From Candidatus Gastranaerophilales bacterium (lineage in GTDB: Bacteria; Cyanobacteriota; Vampirovibrionia; Gastranaerophilales; Gastranaerophilaceae), in NCBI GenBank assembly GCA_900548405.1, contig UNSJ01000003.1:6603-70602 (forward strand): 64,000 bases of DNA, given 5' to 3'. The notes below the pieces were generated by a model that did not search any database, had not been told where the DNA came from, and was given only the letters and a program-made list of their open reading frames with translations. The translations under genes were made by a program, and so were the position numbers. Each line of letters opens with the position of its first letter. The stretch's first letter is position 1. This document shows, piece after piece, positions 17,533-26,884 of this stretch.

Positions 17533-18552
17533 ATGGCAGAAGGACAGATATATAAAATTCATTCTGATTTTTATTACGTCGATGACGGCGTTAATTCTTT
17601 TGAATGTAAAATAAGAGAAGTCTTAAAGAAACAAAAAGAAAAAATAATCGTAGGGGATTTTGTCGAATTTGATAACGGCGTTATAAAAAAAATCATTCGG
17701 CGCAAAAATTATATTAAGCGTCCGAGTGTCGCAAATATTGATCAGGTCATTATTGTTTCCGCATTAAAAGAACCTGATTTGGACCTGCACCAGTTAAACA
17801 GATATATTGCACTTGCTGAGTATTATAAAATCCCTGCTGTATTGTGCTTTAATAAAGACGATTTAAAGTGGGATAAACATCTCGGTGAGAATATTAAAAA
17901 TATTTATGGGCCTTTAGGATATAAAATTGTGTATACTTCTGCAACAGAGCATAAAGGAATCAAAAATTTTGAAAAACTTTTGGAAGGAAAAACAAGCGTA
18001 TTATGCGGCAACTCAGGTGTAGGAAAATCCAGCCTAATTAATGCAATTAACCCTGATTTAAATCTCAGAACAAAAAATGTAAGCGAAAAGACACAAAGAG
18101 GCACACACACAACACGCCATTGCGAAATTATAAAAATAAATAATTCTTCAAGAATAGTTGATACACCGGGTTTCAGCAACGTAAGATTTGATTTTATTCT
18201 TCCTGCTGATGTAGATTTACTTTTTGAAGATATCGCAGGGTTCAGAGATAACTGCAAATACTCAGACTGTCTGCATATAAATGAAGACGGCTGTAATGTG
18301 CTTGATAATATAGATAAAATAGATTCAACCCGTTATGAAAGTTATCTTGCATTTATTGATGAAGCTAAAGAATACAAAGAAAAAATTAAATTTGAAGGCA
18401 AAAAAGAAGAACATTCGAAAAAAATTGTTCACAACAAACAAATAGCCAAAATAAGCGAAAAAAAACGTCAGAGTGCAAGAAACACTTTAAAACAAAAAAT
18501 ATATAAAGACATTGAAAATTACAAGGAAGGATTAGAAAATGAAGATGAATAA
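17533..18552 (+). CDS. rsgA: Ribosome small-subunit-dependent GTPase RsgA
   Basis: RsgA is a circularly permuted GTPase that helps late maturation of the 30S subunit. The 339-residue product has an N-terminal OB-fold and then the permuted motif order: NKDD (G4) near residue 113, SATEHKG (G5), the P-loop GNSGVGKSSLIN (G1) near 158, and DTPGFSN (G3). The C-terminal zinc knuckle is CKYSDCLHINEDGC. A Lys-rich tail of about 50 residues follows. The start codon lies five bases after a -10 box. It overlaps the next gene by 14 bases. Confidence 0.96.
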   Translation: MAEGQIYKIHSDFYYVDDGVNSFECKIREVLKKQKEKIIVGDFVEFDNGVIKKIIRRKNYIKRPSVANIDQVIIVSALKEPDLDLHQLNRYIALAEYYKIPAVLCFNKDDLKWDKHLGENIKNIYGPLGYKIVYTSATEHKGIKNFEKLLEGKTSVLCGNSGVGKSSLINAINPDLNLRTKNVSEKTQRGTHTTRHCEIIKINNSSRIVDTPGFSNVRFDFILPADVDLLFEDIAGFRDNCKYSDCLHINEDGCNVLDNIDKIDSTRYESYLAFIDEAKEYKEKIKFEGKKEEHSKKIVHNKQIAKISEKKRQSARNTLKQKIYKDIENYKEGLENEDE

Positions 18553-19405
18553 TTATATAGAAGCAGTTAACAAAAAATTAGAAGAATTCATGCCTGTTCT
18601 ATATCCTGAAGATATTTTTAAAGCAATGAAATACACGGTAACCCTTCCAGGTAAACGTTTAAGACCTGTTATGTGTCTTGAAACCTGCAGAATGTTTGGC
18701 GGAAACATTGAAGATGCTATCCCAACAGCCTGTGCTATTGAAATGCTTCATGCACAAACGCTTATACATGATGACTTACCTTGTATGGATAACGATGATT
18801 TCAGACGTGGAAAACCGACAAACCACAAAGTTTTCGGGGAAGCTAATGCTGTACTGGCAGGCGATGCTCTTTTAACTTCTGCGCCGCAAATCATTATTAA
18901 AAACTCTAAAAATTTAGGTCCAGATAAACTCATAAGGATTATGGAAGAATATTTCCACGCAGCCGGAGCTTTTGGCGTAATTGCAGGACAAGTTGTAGAT
19001 ATTGAAAGTGAAAAAAATTACCCTGAAAACGCTCAAGAAACTCTTGAATATATTCACACACATAAAACAGCTGGTTTGTTTAAACTTGCACTTAGAACAG
19101 GTGCAATAATTGCAGATGCTTCAGAAAAAGAGATTGAAGAAATTACAGAATTCGGTCAAAATATGGGCGTTGCTTTTCAAATTGCTGATGATATATTAGA
19201 TGAAACCTCTACTTTTGAAGAAATGGGTAAAACATTAGGTAAAGACAAAGAAGCTGGTAAATTAACTTATACAAACTTATACGGTATTGAAAAATCAAGA
19301 GAGGATTTAAATAATCTTATTGAAAGATGTTTTGAAATCCTGAAAAAAAATAATCTCAAATCAGAAGTATTTGAAGAAATTCTTAACAAAATAAAAAAAT
19401 GCTGA
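18539..19405 (+). CDS. ispA: Polyprenyl (farnesyl/geranylgeranyl) diphosphate synthase
   Basis: This enzyme condenses IPP with allylic diphosphates. The 288-residue product has LPGKRLRPVMCLETC, the first Asp-rich motif DDLPCMDNDDFRRGKPTNH near residue 80 and the second, FQIADDILDETSTFEEMGK, near residue 225. Chain length (C15 or C20) cannot be fixed from motifs alone, so the symbol is provisional. ATG 18539 follows AAGGA and lies inside the end of rsgA, which suggests translational coupling. Confidence 0.92.
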   Translation: MKMNNYIEAVNKKLEEFMPVLYPEDIFKAMKYTVTLPGKRLRPVMCLETCRMFGGNIEDAIPTACAIEMLHAQTLIHDDLPCMDNDDFRRGKPTNHKVFGEANAVLAGDALLTSAPQIIIKNSKNLGPDKLIRIMEEYFHAAGAFGVIAGQVVDIESEKNYPENAQETLEYIHTHKTAGLFKLALRTGAIIADASEKEIEEITEFGQNMGVAFQIADDILDETSTFEEMGKTLGKDKEAGKLTYTNLYGIEKSREDLNNLIERCFEILKKNNLKSEVFEEILNKIKKC

Positions 19406-19432
19406 TGCAAAACTTAATAAATGTAAATTTAT

Positions 19433-19460
19433 TTGTTAAGCTTCTTGCTTATGGTATACT
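19433..19460 (+). promoter_or_regulatory. Promoter of the PAP2-like gene
   Basis: TTGTTA (19433-19438), 16 bases and TATACT (19455-19460), about 45 bases before the ATG at 19506. A GAGAGTAGGA ribosome-binding region lies between. Confidence 0.55.
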
Positions 19461-19505
19461 AAAATAACGCGAACAATTTTTGAAAAAGAGAGTAGGAATT
19501 AATTA

Positions 19506-19967
19506 ATGATTACAAGCATATCAAACACAGGATATGAAGTTATATCTTCCGGAGTATTATCTGCATTTTTAGCACAAGTTTTAAAATTTATTATATTTAC
19601 AATTAAATCAAGAAAAATTAATTTTAAAATCTTTACAACAACAGGCGGTATGCCGAGTTCACATTCTGCAGGCGTTATGGCTGTTTCTACGACCGTAGGA
19701 ATTATTGAAGGTTTTGATTCCGTTATATTTGCCGTAGCATTTGGTTTTTCATTAATTACAATGTATGATGCAGCAGGTGTCAGACGTGCGGCAGGAAAGA
19801 CAGCAGCATGCTTAAACAGAATGATGGATGACTTTTACAAGCATGATGTGCAATCTATCGGCGGCAAATTAAAAGAACTTCTGGGACATACTCCTTTAGA
19901 AGTTATTATGGGAGCTATATTCGGAATAGCATTTGCTTATGTTTACCATTACTTTATTTTGGGATAA
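19506..19967 (+). CDS. Divergent PAP2 family protein (DUF212/YuiD-like)
   Basis: The 153-residue protein has about four membrane segments and the DUF212 signature GGMPSSHSAGVMAVSTTVG near residue 48, plus YDAAGVRRAAGKTA. DUF212 proteins are distant relatives of acid phosphatases and vanadium haloperoxidases. Plants and cyanobacteria have homologues, but no reaction is firmly known. It follows the prenyl synthase and precedes a membrane glycosyltransferase by six bases, so a role with lipid-linked phosphates is possible. The start is supported by AGGA upstream. Confidence 0.9.
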   Translation: MITSISNTGYEVISSGVLSAFLAQVLKFIIFTIKSRKINFKIFTTTGGMPSSHSAGVMAVSTTVGIIEGFDSVIFAVAFGFSLITMYDAAGVRRAAGKTAACLNRMMDDFYKHDVQSIGGKLKELLGHTPLEVIMGAIFGIAFAYVYHYFILG

Positions 19968-19973
19968 AACAAA

Positions 19974-21422
19974 TTGTTTTCTATAAAAAAAATATTAAAT
20001 TATTCAGTTTTAGCAATAATTATCTTACTGGGAATATATTTCCGAATAAAGTATTTTTCATTTAACCGTGCTTTTTGGGGTGATGAAATTGCAATTCTTG
20101 TAAATCTGCGAAATCCGTCCTGGTTATCTGTTTTTCATCCTTTATCAATGGGGCAAAGCACTCCGCCTTTATACCTTTTAATTTCAAAAATTCAATATAC
20201 TCTTTTCAAAGATGGAAATCTGGAGCTTATTTTCAGAAGTATACCTCTTTTAAGCTCTATTCTTTCAATATTTGCATTTTATTATATGTGCAAAAGATTT
20301 GTGAAAAATAAAATCAGCCAAATTATATGTATGATTATTTTTTGTCTGAACTTCCACTTTATATATTTTGCACAGGAATTTAAACAATACAGTTCTGACA
20401 TATTAATATTTATTTTAATACTGCTTTCATACTTCCATATTGATTTAAACAATAAAAAATCTTCAATCATATACAGTTCATTATATGCAATTGCAATATG
20501 GTTTTCATATACTTCGCTGTTTGCAATAGGAGCAGTATTGTTAACAATGCTTTTACAAAAAACAGATATAAAAAAATTGTTTAAATTTGCTTTGCCGTTA
20601 ATTATAAGTTTCATTCTATTTTACATAAATTTGAAACATCTTGCCAATAGCGACTATCTGCATACATACTGGAACAACGGCTTTGTAACATTAAATACTT
20701 TCTTCGAAATATTTATTAAAGCCTGGAAATTTTTCCTGACAGGAATAAATGGAACATCATGCTATATAGTATTTTTTATACTTGGAACAATCACTGCATT
20801 TATAAACTTTAAAGACAGCAGAAATAAATTGCTGCTTGCTTCTTTAGCATTCATGCTCGCTGCATCTGCAATGCACCTTTACCCGTTCTTCGGAAGAACT
20901 GCATTATATTTATTCCCCGTATTTATAATTCTTTTAGTAAAAGTATTTGATATAGACTTAAAAAGACTTGAACCTTATAAAAATATTGTTTTAACCATTC
21001 TGTGCTTATTTGTATTTATGGGGTTTTGGAATTATAAAAACCTTCACAATTATAAATTTGTCAATATTAAATCGCCAATTTTGACAGCACAACAGGTAAG
21101 TGAGGACAAGGAAAATGATATTCTTGTATTTTTAAAATGGGATTATGTAACATATGAAGCTTATTATAAAGACAAACTTAATATAACATTTAAGCACGCA
21201 TTATGTATGGATCAATGGTTCTACCCTGAAGAATTTGACAGTCTGCCAAAAGGTTACACATATTATTTTGCAATGTCTGTGTATGACAAAGATCCTAACT
21301 GCCTTACATCCAAGTATAAAAAACAATATTTGCTCAGACTTCTTAACTGGGCAGAAATTCAAAAGGATTACAAGTTATATCTTGATGACAATTTAAATGT
21401 TCTTATAAGATTTTCTAAGTAA
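19974..21422 (+). CDS. GT-C fold glycosyltransferase, family 39-like
   Basis: The 482-residue integral membrane protein has about ten to eleven hydrophobic helices. A first extracytoplasmic loop begins RAFWGDEIAILVNL, with the Asp-Glu pair typical of GT39/ArnT-like enzymes, which transfer sugars from polyprenyl-phosphate donors. GQSTPPLYLLISKI matches the same region. The C-terminal 90 residues are soluble. The start is TTG, six bases after the previous stop, so the two genes are cotranscribed. The acceptor is unknown. Confidence 0.85.
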   Translation: MFSIKKILNYSVLAIIILLGIYFRIKYFSFNRAFWGDEIAILVNLRNPSWLSVFHPLSMGQSTPPLYLLISKIQYTLFKDGNLELIFRSIPLLSSILSIFAFYYMCKRFVKNKISQIICMIIFCLNFHFIYFAQEFKQYSSDILIFILILLSYFHIDLNNKKSSIIYSSLYAIAIWFSYTSLFAIGAVLLTMLLQKTDIKKLFKFALPLIISFILFYINLKHLANSDYLHTYWNNGFVTLNTFFEIFIKAWKFFLTGINGTSCYIVFFILGTITAFINFKDSRNKLLLASLAFMLAASAMHLYPFFGRTALYLFPVFIILLVKVFDIDLKRLEPYKNIVLTILCLFVFMGFWNYKNLHNYKFVNIKSPILTAQQVSEDKENDILVFLKWDYVTYEAYYKDKLNITFKHALCMDQWFYPEEFDSLPKGYTYYFAMSVYDKDPNCLTSKYKKQYLLRLLNWAEIQKDYKLYLDDNLNVLIRFSK

Positions 21423-21465
21423 AAAGCTTGCCTTTTTTTATTATTCATGTAATAATCTAATTAAA

Positions 21466-21511
21466 TAAGGGCTTATAGAAATTAATTCTATATCCGAAAG
21501 TTGTACCCTTA
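21466..21511 (+). other. Structured leader before the SNF2 helicase gene
   Basis: TAAGGG (21466-21471) pairs with CCCTTA (21506-21511) and encloses a hairpin TATAGAA/TTCTATA (21474-21492) with a five-base loop. It ends 27 bases before the ATG. It could be a regulatory RNA fold or a remnant terminator; no poly-T follows. Confidence 0.4.
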
Positions 21512-21538
21512 GGGAAAGAAAGAGATACTCAAACAGTA

Positions 21539-24500
21539 ATGAGTGTTAAACAGCAGGAATTTAATTACAAGTTTATAAAAGAGAATGCTAGTGCCGGAAG
21601 CTGGCGCAGAGGTTACGAATATCATTTAAAAGATATGGTATTCGATTCGTATCCTGAAAAAAACTTCTATATGGCAAAAGTTAAAGGGAACTTTCAGGCG
21701 CATTACAATACAGACCTTATCTTTAAGAAAAATAAGGTGGAAGCTCGCTGCAACTGTCCTTTAAAAGAAGAATGGTGCAAGCATGCCGTTGCGGTTGCCC
21801 TAAAAGCAATTGATGAGCATGCCTATGAGGATTGGCTTGAAACAAAATTTGGTATTGAAACAGATTTTCCTGATGAAAATACCGCCTTAACCGAACCGCC
21901 TCAAGGCAACTATATTTTCCATTTTAATTCAAAAAGAAAAGCTAACTTTTTCTCTGTTCTGGTACGTTCAAGAGAAACAGGAAAGGTCGTAAGACAAATC
22001 GAACCAATCTTAAGAGCATTGATAGAAGCGCAAAGACAGGATAAGTCTTTTGAATTAAATAATTCTCAAAAAGTTGAAGTTGCAATATTTCAGCAGCTTT
22101 TAACCGTTTCCCGTCAGGACAAAAAAGCAGGATGGTATGATATTCCTATCACCAAATTCGGTCCTATGTTTACACTTCTTTCTAAAGCCGATGAAGTTTT
22201 GGATGAAAAAACTAAAGAACGTTTAAAGTTTACAGATGATGAATGGAAACTTGTTTTGAATGTAAACACAGGCGCACAAGGCACAATACTTTTATCTCTT
22301 GAATGGAAAAGACCTGATACGGATGATGTTTATCCTCTTGAGGAAGTAAGATATTTCTCAAGACACTTGAAATGGGGAAGGTATAAGAACCTTATTTTCC
22401 CGACAAATATAGCAATGAATTCATTACCGCAGAATATTCTAAAATCTTCATTTACCGATTTAAAAGATGCTGACGGCGGAAAATTTATTTATGAAGAATT
22501 ACCAAAACTTCAGGAAATTATGGACGTTGAAATTGCTGATAACATTAGTAAATTAATGTTAGAAGAACGCCCTCCTTTAAATGTTGTTACAATGGGTATT
22601 GACTATGACCAGTCTTTAAAAGCTTCTTTAGAGTTTGAATATGACGGTGTTATTGTACCTTATTCAAAAACAACAGCTGAAAAAGCCCCATATATAACAG
22701 TAAAAAAACAGGGCGAAGATTTGGTTTACTGGATTAAGAGAAACTTAAAACACGAACAGGAAGCTTATGCAATGCTTCTTGCGTGCAAATTTGTTCCGAT
22801 GCAGACTAACAACCTTGCATTGGAAAAAGAAAATGCGATAGATTTTTATAATTACTATATTAAACAGGCAGGAGAAGGCTGGAAATTTGTTGAAAAAGAC
22901 GATATGAACTTCTTTAAGCTTATGGATGATCCGTTTAAGCTTTGCGCAAAAATTGACTTCTCAGAAGAAAACCAGGACAGTTTTGAAATTTTATTATACG
23001 GTCAAGTCGGGGAAGAAATTATCAACTTTGATGAGATATATGATACAATCCAAAGCGGTGAAAAATATAACCGTATCAGAAGTTTAGGCTTTGTAGAATA
23101 TCCGGCTCAAAATATTTATGCTCTTATGCGTGCTTTCAATTCATTTGATGTATACAGAAATCCTGACAACAAGTTCATTGTAAAAACATACCGCGCAGGC
23201 TTAATAAACGAACTTAAAAACCTTGATGTTGAACTTGTTTTGAGTGACGAGTTTAAAAATTTCTGGGAGCAAATGTCTACGTTCTCAACTTCTGAAGAAC
23301 TTACACTTCCTAAAGGAATTAATGCAGAATTCCGTGAATATCAGACAAAAGGTTTCGGCTGGCTGTGGTTTATGTATAAATACGGTCTGAATGGTATTCT
23401 TGCAGATGATATGGGACTTGGTAAAACACTTCAGGCTCTGACTGTACTTCAAAAAGCTAAAGAAGAAGACGGTCCTATGCCTACTTTAGTAATTTGTCCT
23501 ACAACAGTTGTGTTTAACTGGGAATCAGAAATTCAAAAATTCGCACCTACACTTACAACTTTAAAACTTTCAGGTGTTGACAGAAAACAATTATTTAAAG
23601 AGATACCGAATTACGATGTTGTTATAACAAGTTATGCGCTTGTAAGACGTGATATTGCTAAACTTAAAGAATATAATTTCAGGTATGTAATTCTTGATGA
23701 ATCGCAAAATATCAAAAACGCAATGTCACAAACAGCGCAGGCTGTTAAAAAACTTCAAGCAGTGCATAAACTGGCACTTTCCGGCACTCCGATTGAAAAT
23801 AAACTCGAAGAATTATGGTCAGTATTTGATTTTCTTATGCCCGGATTTATGTTCAGCGTTTCTGAATTCAATTATAGGTATGTTAACCCGATTATGGAAC
23901 GTCAGGACAAAACAGTTGAAAAACGTCTTAAACTTCAAATTTATCCGTTCATTTTACGCCGTATGAAACGCGATGTAGCTAAAGATCTTCCTGATAAAGT
24001 TGAAAACATTGCGTACTGCGAACTTACTGATGAACAAAGAGATTTCTATTTACAGGTTCTTGACAGCACTAAAGAAGAATTGTTTAAATCTATTGAACAA
24101 AACGGTCTTGAAAAGAGCAGATTATCAATCTTCTCTGCGCTTTTAAGATTACGCCAAATTTGCTGCCACCCGAGACTTTATGATAAAGAAAATGTTAAAA
24201 ATATCATGAAATCAGGTAAGTTTGAAAAACTTAAAGTTATGCTTGAAGAAATTATAGATGAGGGACACAGAATACTTCTGTTCAGCCAATTTGTAGATAT
24301 GCTCGATTTAATTAAAGGCTGGCTTGAAAGAGAAGGTATACCTTATGAATATCTTACAGGTAAGACCAAAGACAGACAGGGGGCAGTTGAAAGATTTAAT
24401 TCAACTCCGTCTATTCCTATTTTCTTAATTAGCTTGAAAGCAGGCGGTACAGGGCTAAACCTGACAGGTGCCGATTATGTAATACATTATGATCCGTGGT

Positions 24501-24724
24501 GGAACCCTGCTGTTGAAGATCAGGCTACTGACCGTGCTTACCGTATCGGCCAGACTAAGAAAGTATTTGTATACAGACTTATCACCAAAAACACGGTTGA
24601 AGAAAAAATCCAAAAACTCAAAACAGTAAAACGCAACCTTGTTGACAGCGTTATTTCGGTTGACAGAAATATCGTTAAGTCACTTACTATGGATGATATT
24701 AAAGAAATTTTCTCTGTTGACTAG
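21539..24724 (+). CDS. SWIM zinc finger - SNF2 family helicase
   Basis: The 1061-residue protein has an N-terminal SWIM finger ARCNCPLKEEWCKHAVAVAL (CxC...CxH, residues about 62-81). A long middle region follows, then a C-terminal SNF2/Swi2 ATPase from about residue 600. The motifs are DDMGLGKTLQAL (I), ICPTTVVFNWE (Ia), DESQNIKN (II, DESQ in place of DEAH), LSGTPIENKLEELWS (III), HRILLFSQFVDML (IV), LISLKAGGTGLNL (V) and DQATDRAYRIGQ (VI). Bacterial SWIM-SNF2 proteins are thought to act on DNA or nucleoprotein, but their substrates are poorly known. The stop codon leads directly into a GC-rich hairpin. Confidence 0.93.
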   Translation: MSVKQQEFNYKFIKENASAGSWRRGYEYHLKDMVFDSYPEKNFYMAKVKGNFQAHYNTDLIFKKNKVEARCNCPLKEEWCKHAVAVALKAIDEHAYEDWLETKFGIETDFPDENTALTEPPQGNYIFHFNSKRKANFFSVLVRSRETGKVVRQIEPILRALIEAQRQDKSFELNNSQKVEVAIFQQLLTVSRQDKKAGWYDIPITKFGPMFTLLSKADEVLDEKTKERLKFTDDEWKLVLNVNTGAQGTILLSLEWKRPDTDDVYPLEEVRYFSRHLKWGRYKNLIFPTNIAMNSLPQNILKSSFTDLKDADGGKFIYEELPKLQEIMDVEIADNISKLMLEERPPLNVVTMGIDYDQSLKASLEFEYDGVIVPYSKTTAEKAPYITVKKQGEDLVYWIKRNLKHEQEAYAMLLACKFVPMQTNNLALEKENAIDFYNYYIKQAGEGWKFVEKDDMNFFKLMDDPFKLCAKIDFSEENQDSFEILLYGQVGEEIINFDEIYDTIQSGEKYNRIRSLGFVEYPAQNIYALMRAFNSFDVYRNPDNKFIVKTYRAGLINELKNLDVELVLSDEFKNFWEQMSTFSTSEELTLPKGINAEFREYQTKGFGWLWFMYKYGLNGILADDMGLGKTLQALTVLQKAKEEDGPMPTLVICPTTVVFNWESEIQKFAPTLTTLKLSGVDRKQLFKEIPNYDVVITSYALVRRDIAKLKEYNFRYVILDESQNIKNAMSQTAQAVKKLQAVHKLALSGTPIENKLEELWSVFDFLMPGFMFSVSEFNYRYVNPIMERQDKTVEKRLKLQIYPFILRRMKRDVAKDLPDKVENIAYCELTDEQRDFYLQVLDSTKEELFKSIEQNGLEKSRLSIFSALLRLRQICCHPRLYDKENVKNIMKSGKFEKLKVMLEEIIDEGHRILLFSQFVDMLDLIKGWLEREGIPYEYLTGKTKDRQGAVERFNSTPSIPIFLISLKAGGTGLNLTGADYVIHYDPWWNPAVEDQATDRAYRIGQTKKVFVYRLITKNTVEEKIQKLKTVKRNLVDSVISVDRNIVKSLTMDDIKEIFSVD

Positions 24725-24739
24725 GAGCGTAGCCGCTCC
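24724..24739. repeat. GC-rich hairpin of the AGCGTAGCCGCT family
   Basis: GGAGCGTAGCCGCTCC is an inverted repeat with a six-base stem. It starts at the last base of the helicase stop codon. Related hairpins occur upstream of the prepilins at 28143 and 50436. Confidence 0.6.
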
Positions 24740-24810
24740 ACCCAAGACATCGGATATTTTTAAATGGTCGATGATTTTTTTAGATTACAGATGCAGAATA
24801 TGACAAACAA

Positions 24811-24838
24811 AAGACACCCCATATGGAGTGTCTTTTTT
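24811..24838. terminator. Bidirectional terminator between SNF2 gene and HU gene
   Basis: AAGACACCCC and GGAGTGTCTT form a ten-base stem with one mismatch and loop ATAT, followed by TTTTTT on the plus strand and TTTTG on the minus strand. It serves both convergent genes. Confidence 0.85.
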
Positions 24839-24862
24839 AAATTTACATTATAGGTAAATTTC

Positions 24863-25141
24863 TTATTTGCCGTTAACAGCAGTTTTGAATTTTTTACCTG
24901 CAGAGAAAGCAGGAACTGTTGTTGCAGGGATTTTAAGTTCTTTACCTGTTTGAGGGTTACGTCCGATTCTAGCAGCTCTTTTTCTAGATTCGAATGTACC
25001 GAAACCAACTAAAGTAACTTTTTTACCTTTAGAAACTGTTTTTTGGATAGTTTCGATTAAAGCACCCAAAACTTCAGCAGCTTCTTTTTGAGTTACGTTT
25101 GATTTTTTTGCGATTTCTTGAACTAATTCTTCTTTGTTCAT
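24863..25141 (-). CDS. hup: HU family DNA-binding protein
   Basis: HU bends and compacts DNA. The 92-residue product begins MNKEELVQEIAKKSNVTQKE and contains GFGTFESRKRAARIGRNPQT, the beta-arm signature with GRNP. The end is PAFSAGKKFKTAVNGK. Length is standard. I take ATG 25141, nine bases after AAAAGGAG; an upstream start would add residues unlike the family. A promoter (TTGCTT-16-TATAAT) lies 84 bases upstream. No partner subunit is nearby, so it probably forms homodimers. Confidence 0.97.
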   Translation of the reverse strand: MNKEELVQEIAKKSNVTQKEAAEVLGALIETIQKTVSKGKKVTLVGFGTFESRKRAARIGRNPQTGKELKIPATTVPAFSAGKKFKTAVNGK

Positions 25142-25224
25142 AATAAAACTCCTTTTCTTACATGTGGAACAGATTTCATCAGGCATTGCCGACTTATCTG
25201 CACCTATTCCTTTGTACATGCTCA

Positions 25225-25252
25225 ATTATAGCCTAATTTATTTTAAAAGCAA
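25225..25252 (-). promoter_or_regulatory. Promoter of the HU gene
   Basis: On the minus strand TTGCTT (25247-25252), 16 bases, TATAAT (25225-25230). The implied 5' leader of about 75 bases contains the AAAAGGAG site. Confidence 0.65.
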
Positions 25253-25408
25253 GTATTTTAAGGATTTTTAACACTTTTTTAGTGACAAAACGTATAAACA
25301 GAGGAATTTGTATTACGAAAAGTAATAAAAATGATAATTATGAGCATTTTTGACAAGTTTTTGGTACAATGTATTAGGAATTTGTAATATGGGAGTAGTG
25401 ACTCAGGT

Positions 25409-26869
25409 ATGAAAGAAAGAGTTTTATTATTTACGATAGTTTTCGGGCTTGGTGTATTTATTTACATCTTTCAAAGTTACTTTAATACTGTTTGGGGACT
25501 AGCTTTTTTATGCACATTTATGTTTATTTACGCACTTTTTATGAACCTGTCTTACAAATTGCAAAAACGTAAATTGCAAAAGTTTCCGCAAATTATTAAT
25601 GAAAATTACAAACCTTTTGTTTCTGTAATGATTCCTGCACACAACGAAGAAGCAGTCATAACTAATACTGTTGAAAACATTTTGAAAATGGATTATGAAA
25701 ACTTTGAAGTAATAGTTATTGATGACAGAAGTTCTGATAATACTGCTTCAGTTATTAAAGATTTAGAAAAAAAATATAGTAAAGTTACCGCATTAATAAG
25801 ACAAGCAGATGCATTCCCCGGCAAATCCGCAGTATTAAACGATGCTTTGAAAATTGCAAAGGGAGAAGCCATTTTAGTTTTTGATGCCGATGCAACAGTC
25901 GATTCTGATTTCCTTTCAAAACTTGTACCTAATCTTGAACCTAAAGATGTGGGGGCAGTTCAGGCAAGAAAAGTTATTAGAAACAGAAATGCAAATCTTC
26001 TTACAAGATGCCAGAATAATGAATATACAATGGATGCGCATTTCCAAGTAGGTCGTGATTCAATAAAGGGCGCAGTAGAGCTCAGAGGAAACGGCGAACT
26101 TCTTAAACGCGAAGCAATAGAAGACATAGGCGGATGGAATAATTATACAATTACAGATGACCTTGATATGTCAACAAGATTACACATAAAAGGCTGGGAT
26201 ATCCGTTTTTGCATAGATGCAGTAGTTTATGAAGAAGGTATTATTTATTTGTGGCCTCTTTACAGACAGCGCAGAAGATGGCTTGAAGGTACAATCAGAA
26301 GATATTTGGAATATTTTGGAGATGTGCTGTTTTCTAAAGATATGTCACTTCGTGCAAGTTTGGATATGACAGCATATATCACGCAGTTCATTATGCCAGG
26401 CTGGTTTTTAATGGAAATACTTGTCAGAGGCTTTAAAGTTCTTGCAAAACAAGCACCGCCTCACATGCTTTATTCATCTATATTTATCGGCTGTGTAATA
26501 GGCTTCGGGTTCTTTTTCGGGGCAAGATATGCTTTAAGAAGATATGATTTTATGCCAAGACTTGACGCAACTTTTGAAGCATTAGAAACTTCCATATATC
26601 TTTTAATCATCTGGTTCCCGTTAGTTTTATATATCTGCTTCAAAATATTGTTTATGAAGAAAGATATGAACTGGGGTAAAACCGCACACGGTCTTGTAAT
26701 GGAAGAAGAAGCAAGCATAAAAGCTTTTATAAAAAAAGAATTACAAAAAACAAAAGAATACACTAAAGAATATACAGAAAAATACACTGAAAAATTGAAA
26801 CAAATACTGGCTGAAAAGACCTCTGACAATGAAATAAAAGGTTACACAAAAATCAACAAAGAGGATTAA
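25409..26869 (+). CDS. Membrane-bound family 2 glycosyltransferase
   Basis: The 486-residue protein has two N-terminal membrane helices and a GT-A catalytic domain with VSVMIPAHNEEAVI near residue 72. VFDADATVD (DxD), ITDDLDMSTRLH and RQRRRWLEG (the Q/RxxRW motif of processive synthases) follow, then three to four more helices. This matches cellulose/chitin/poly-GlcNAc synthase-like enzymes. The C-terminal tail holds short repeats (KEYTKEYTEKYTEKLKQ), probably helical. No PilZ domain or partner gene is adjacent. The product polymer is unknown. apt follows 15 bases later. Confidence 0.9.
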   Translation: MKERVLLFTIVFGLGVFIYIFQSYFNTVWGLAFLCTFMFIYALFMNLSYKLQKRKLQKFPQIINENYKPFVSVMIPAHNEEAVITNTVENILKMDYENFEVIVIDDRSSDNTASVIKDLEKKYSKVTALIRQADAFPGKSAVLNDALKIAKGEAILVFDADATVDSDFLSKLVPNLEPKDVGAVQARKVIRNRNANLLTRCQNNEYTMDAHFQVGRDSIKGAVELRGNGELLKREAIEDIGGWNNYTITDDLDMSTRLHIKGWDIRFCIDAVVYEEGIIYLWPLYRQRRRWLEGTIRRYLEYFGDVLFSKDMSLRASLDMTAYITQFIMPGWFLMEILVRGFKVLAKQAPPHMLYSSIFIGCVIGFGFFFGARYALRRYDFMPRLDATFEALETSIYLLIIWFPLVLYICFKILFMKKDMNWGKTAHGLVMEEEASIKAFIKKELQKTKEYTKEYTEKYTEKLKQILAEKTSDNEIKGYTKINKED

Positions 26870-26884
26870 TAAAGGAGAAAATAA

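Noticed and set aside
25142-25225. A longer start for HU at 25225
   Set aside because: The added 28 residues are unlike the family and cover the promoter; ATG 25141 has a strong ribosome-binding site.
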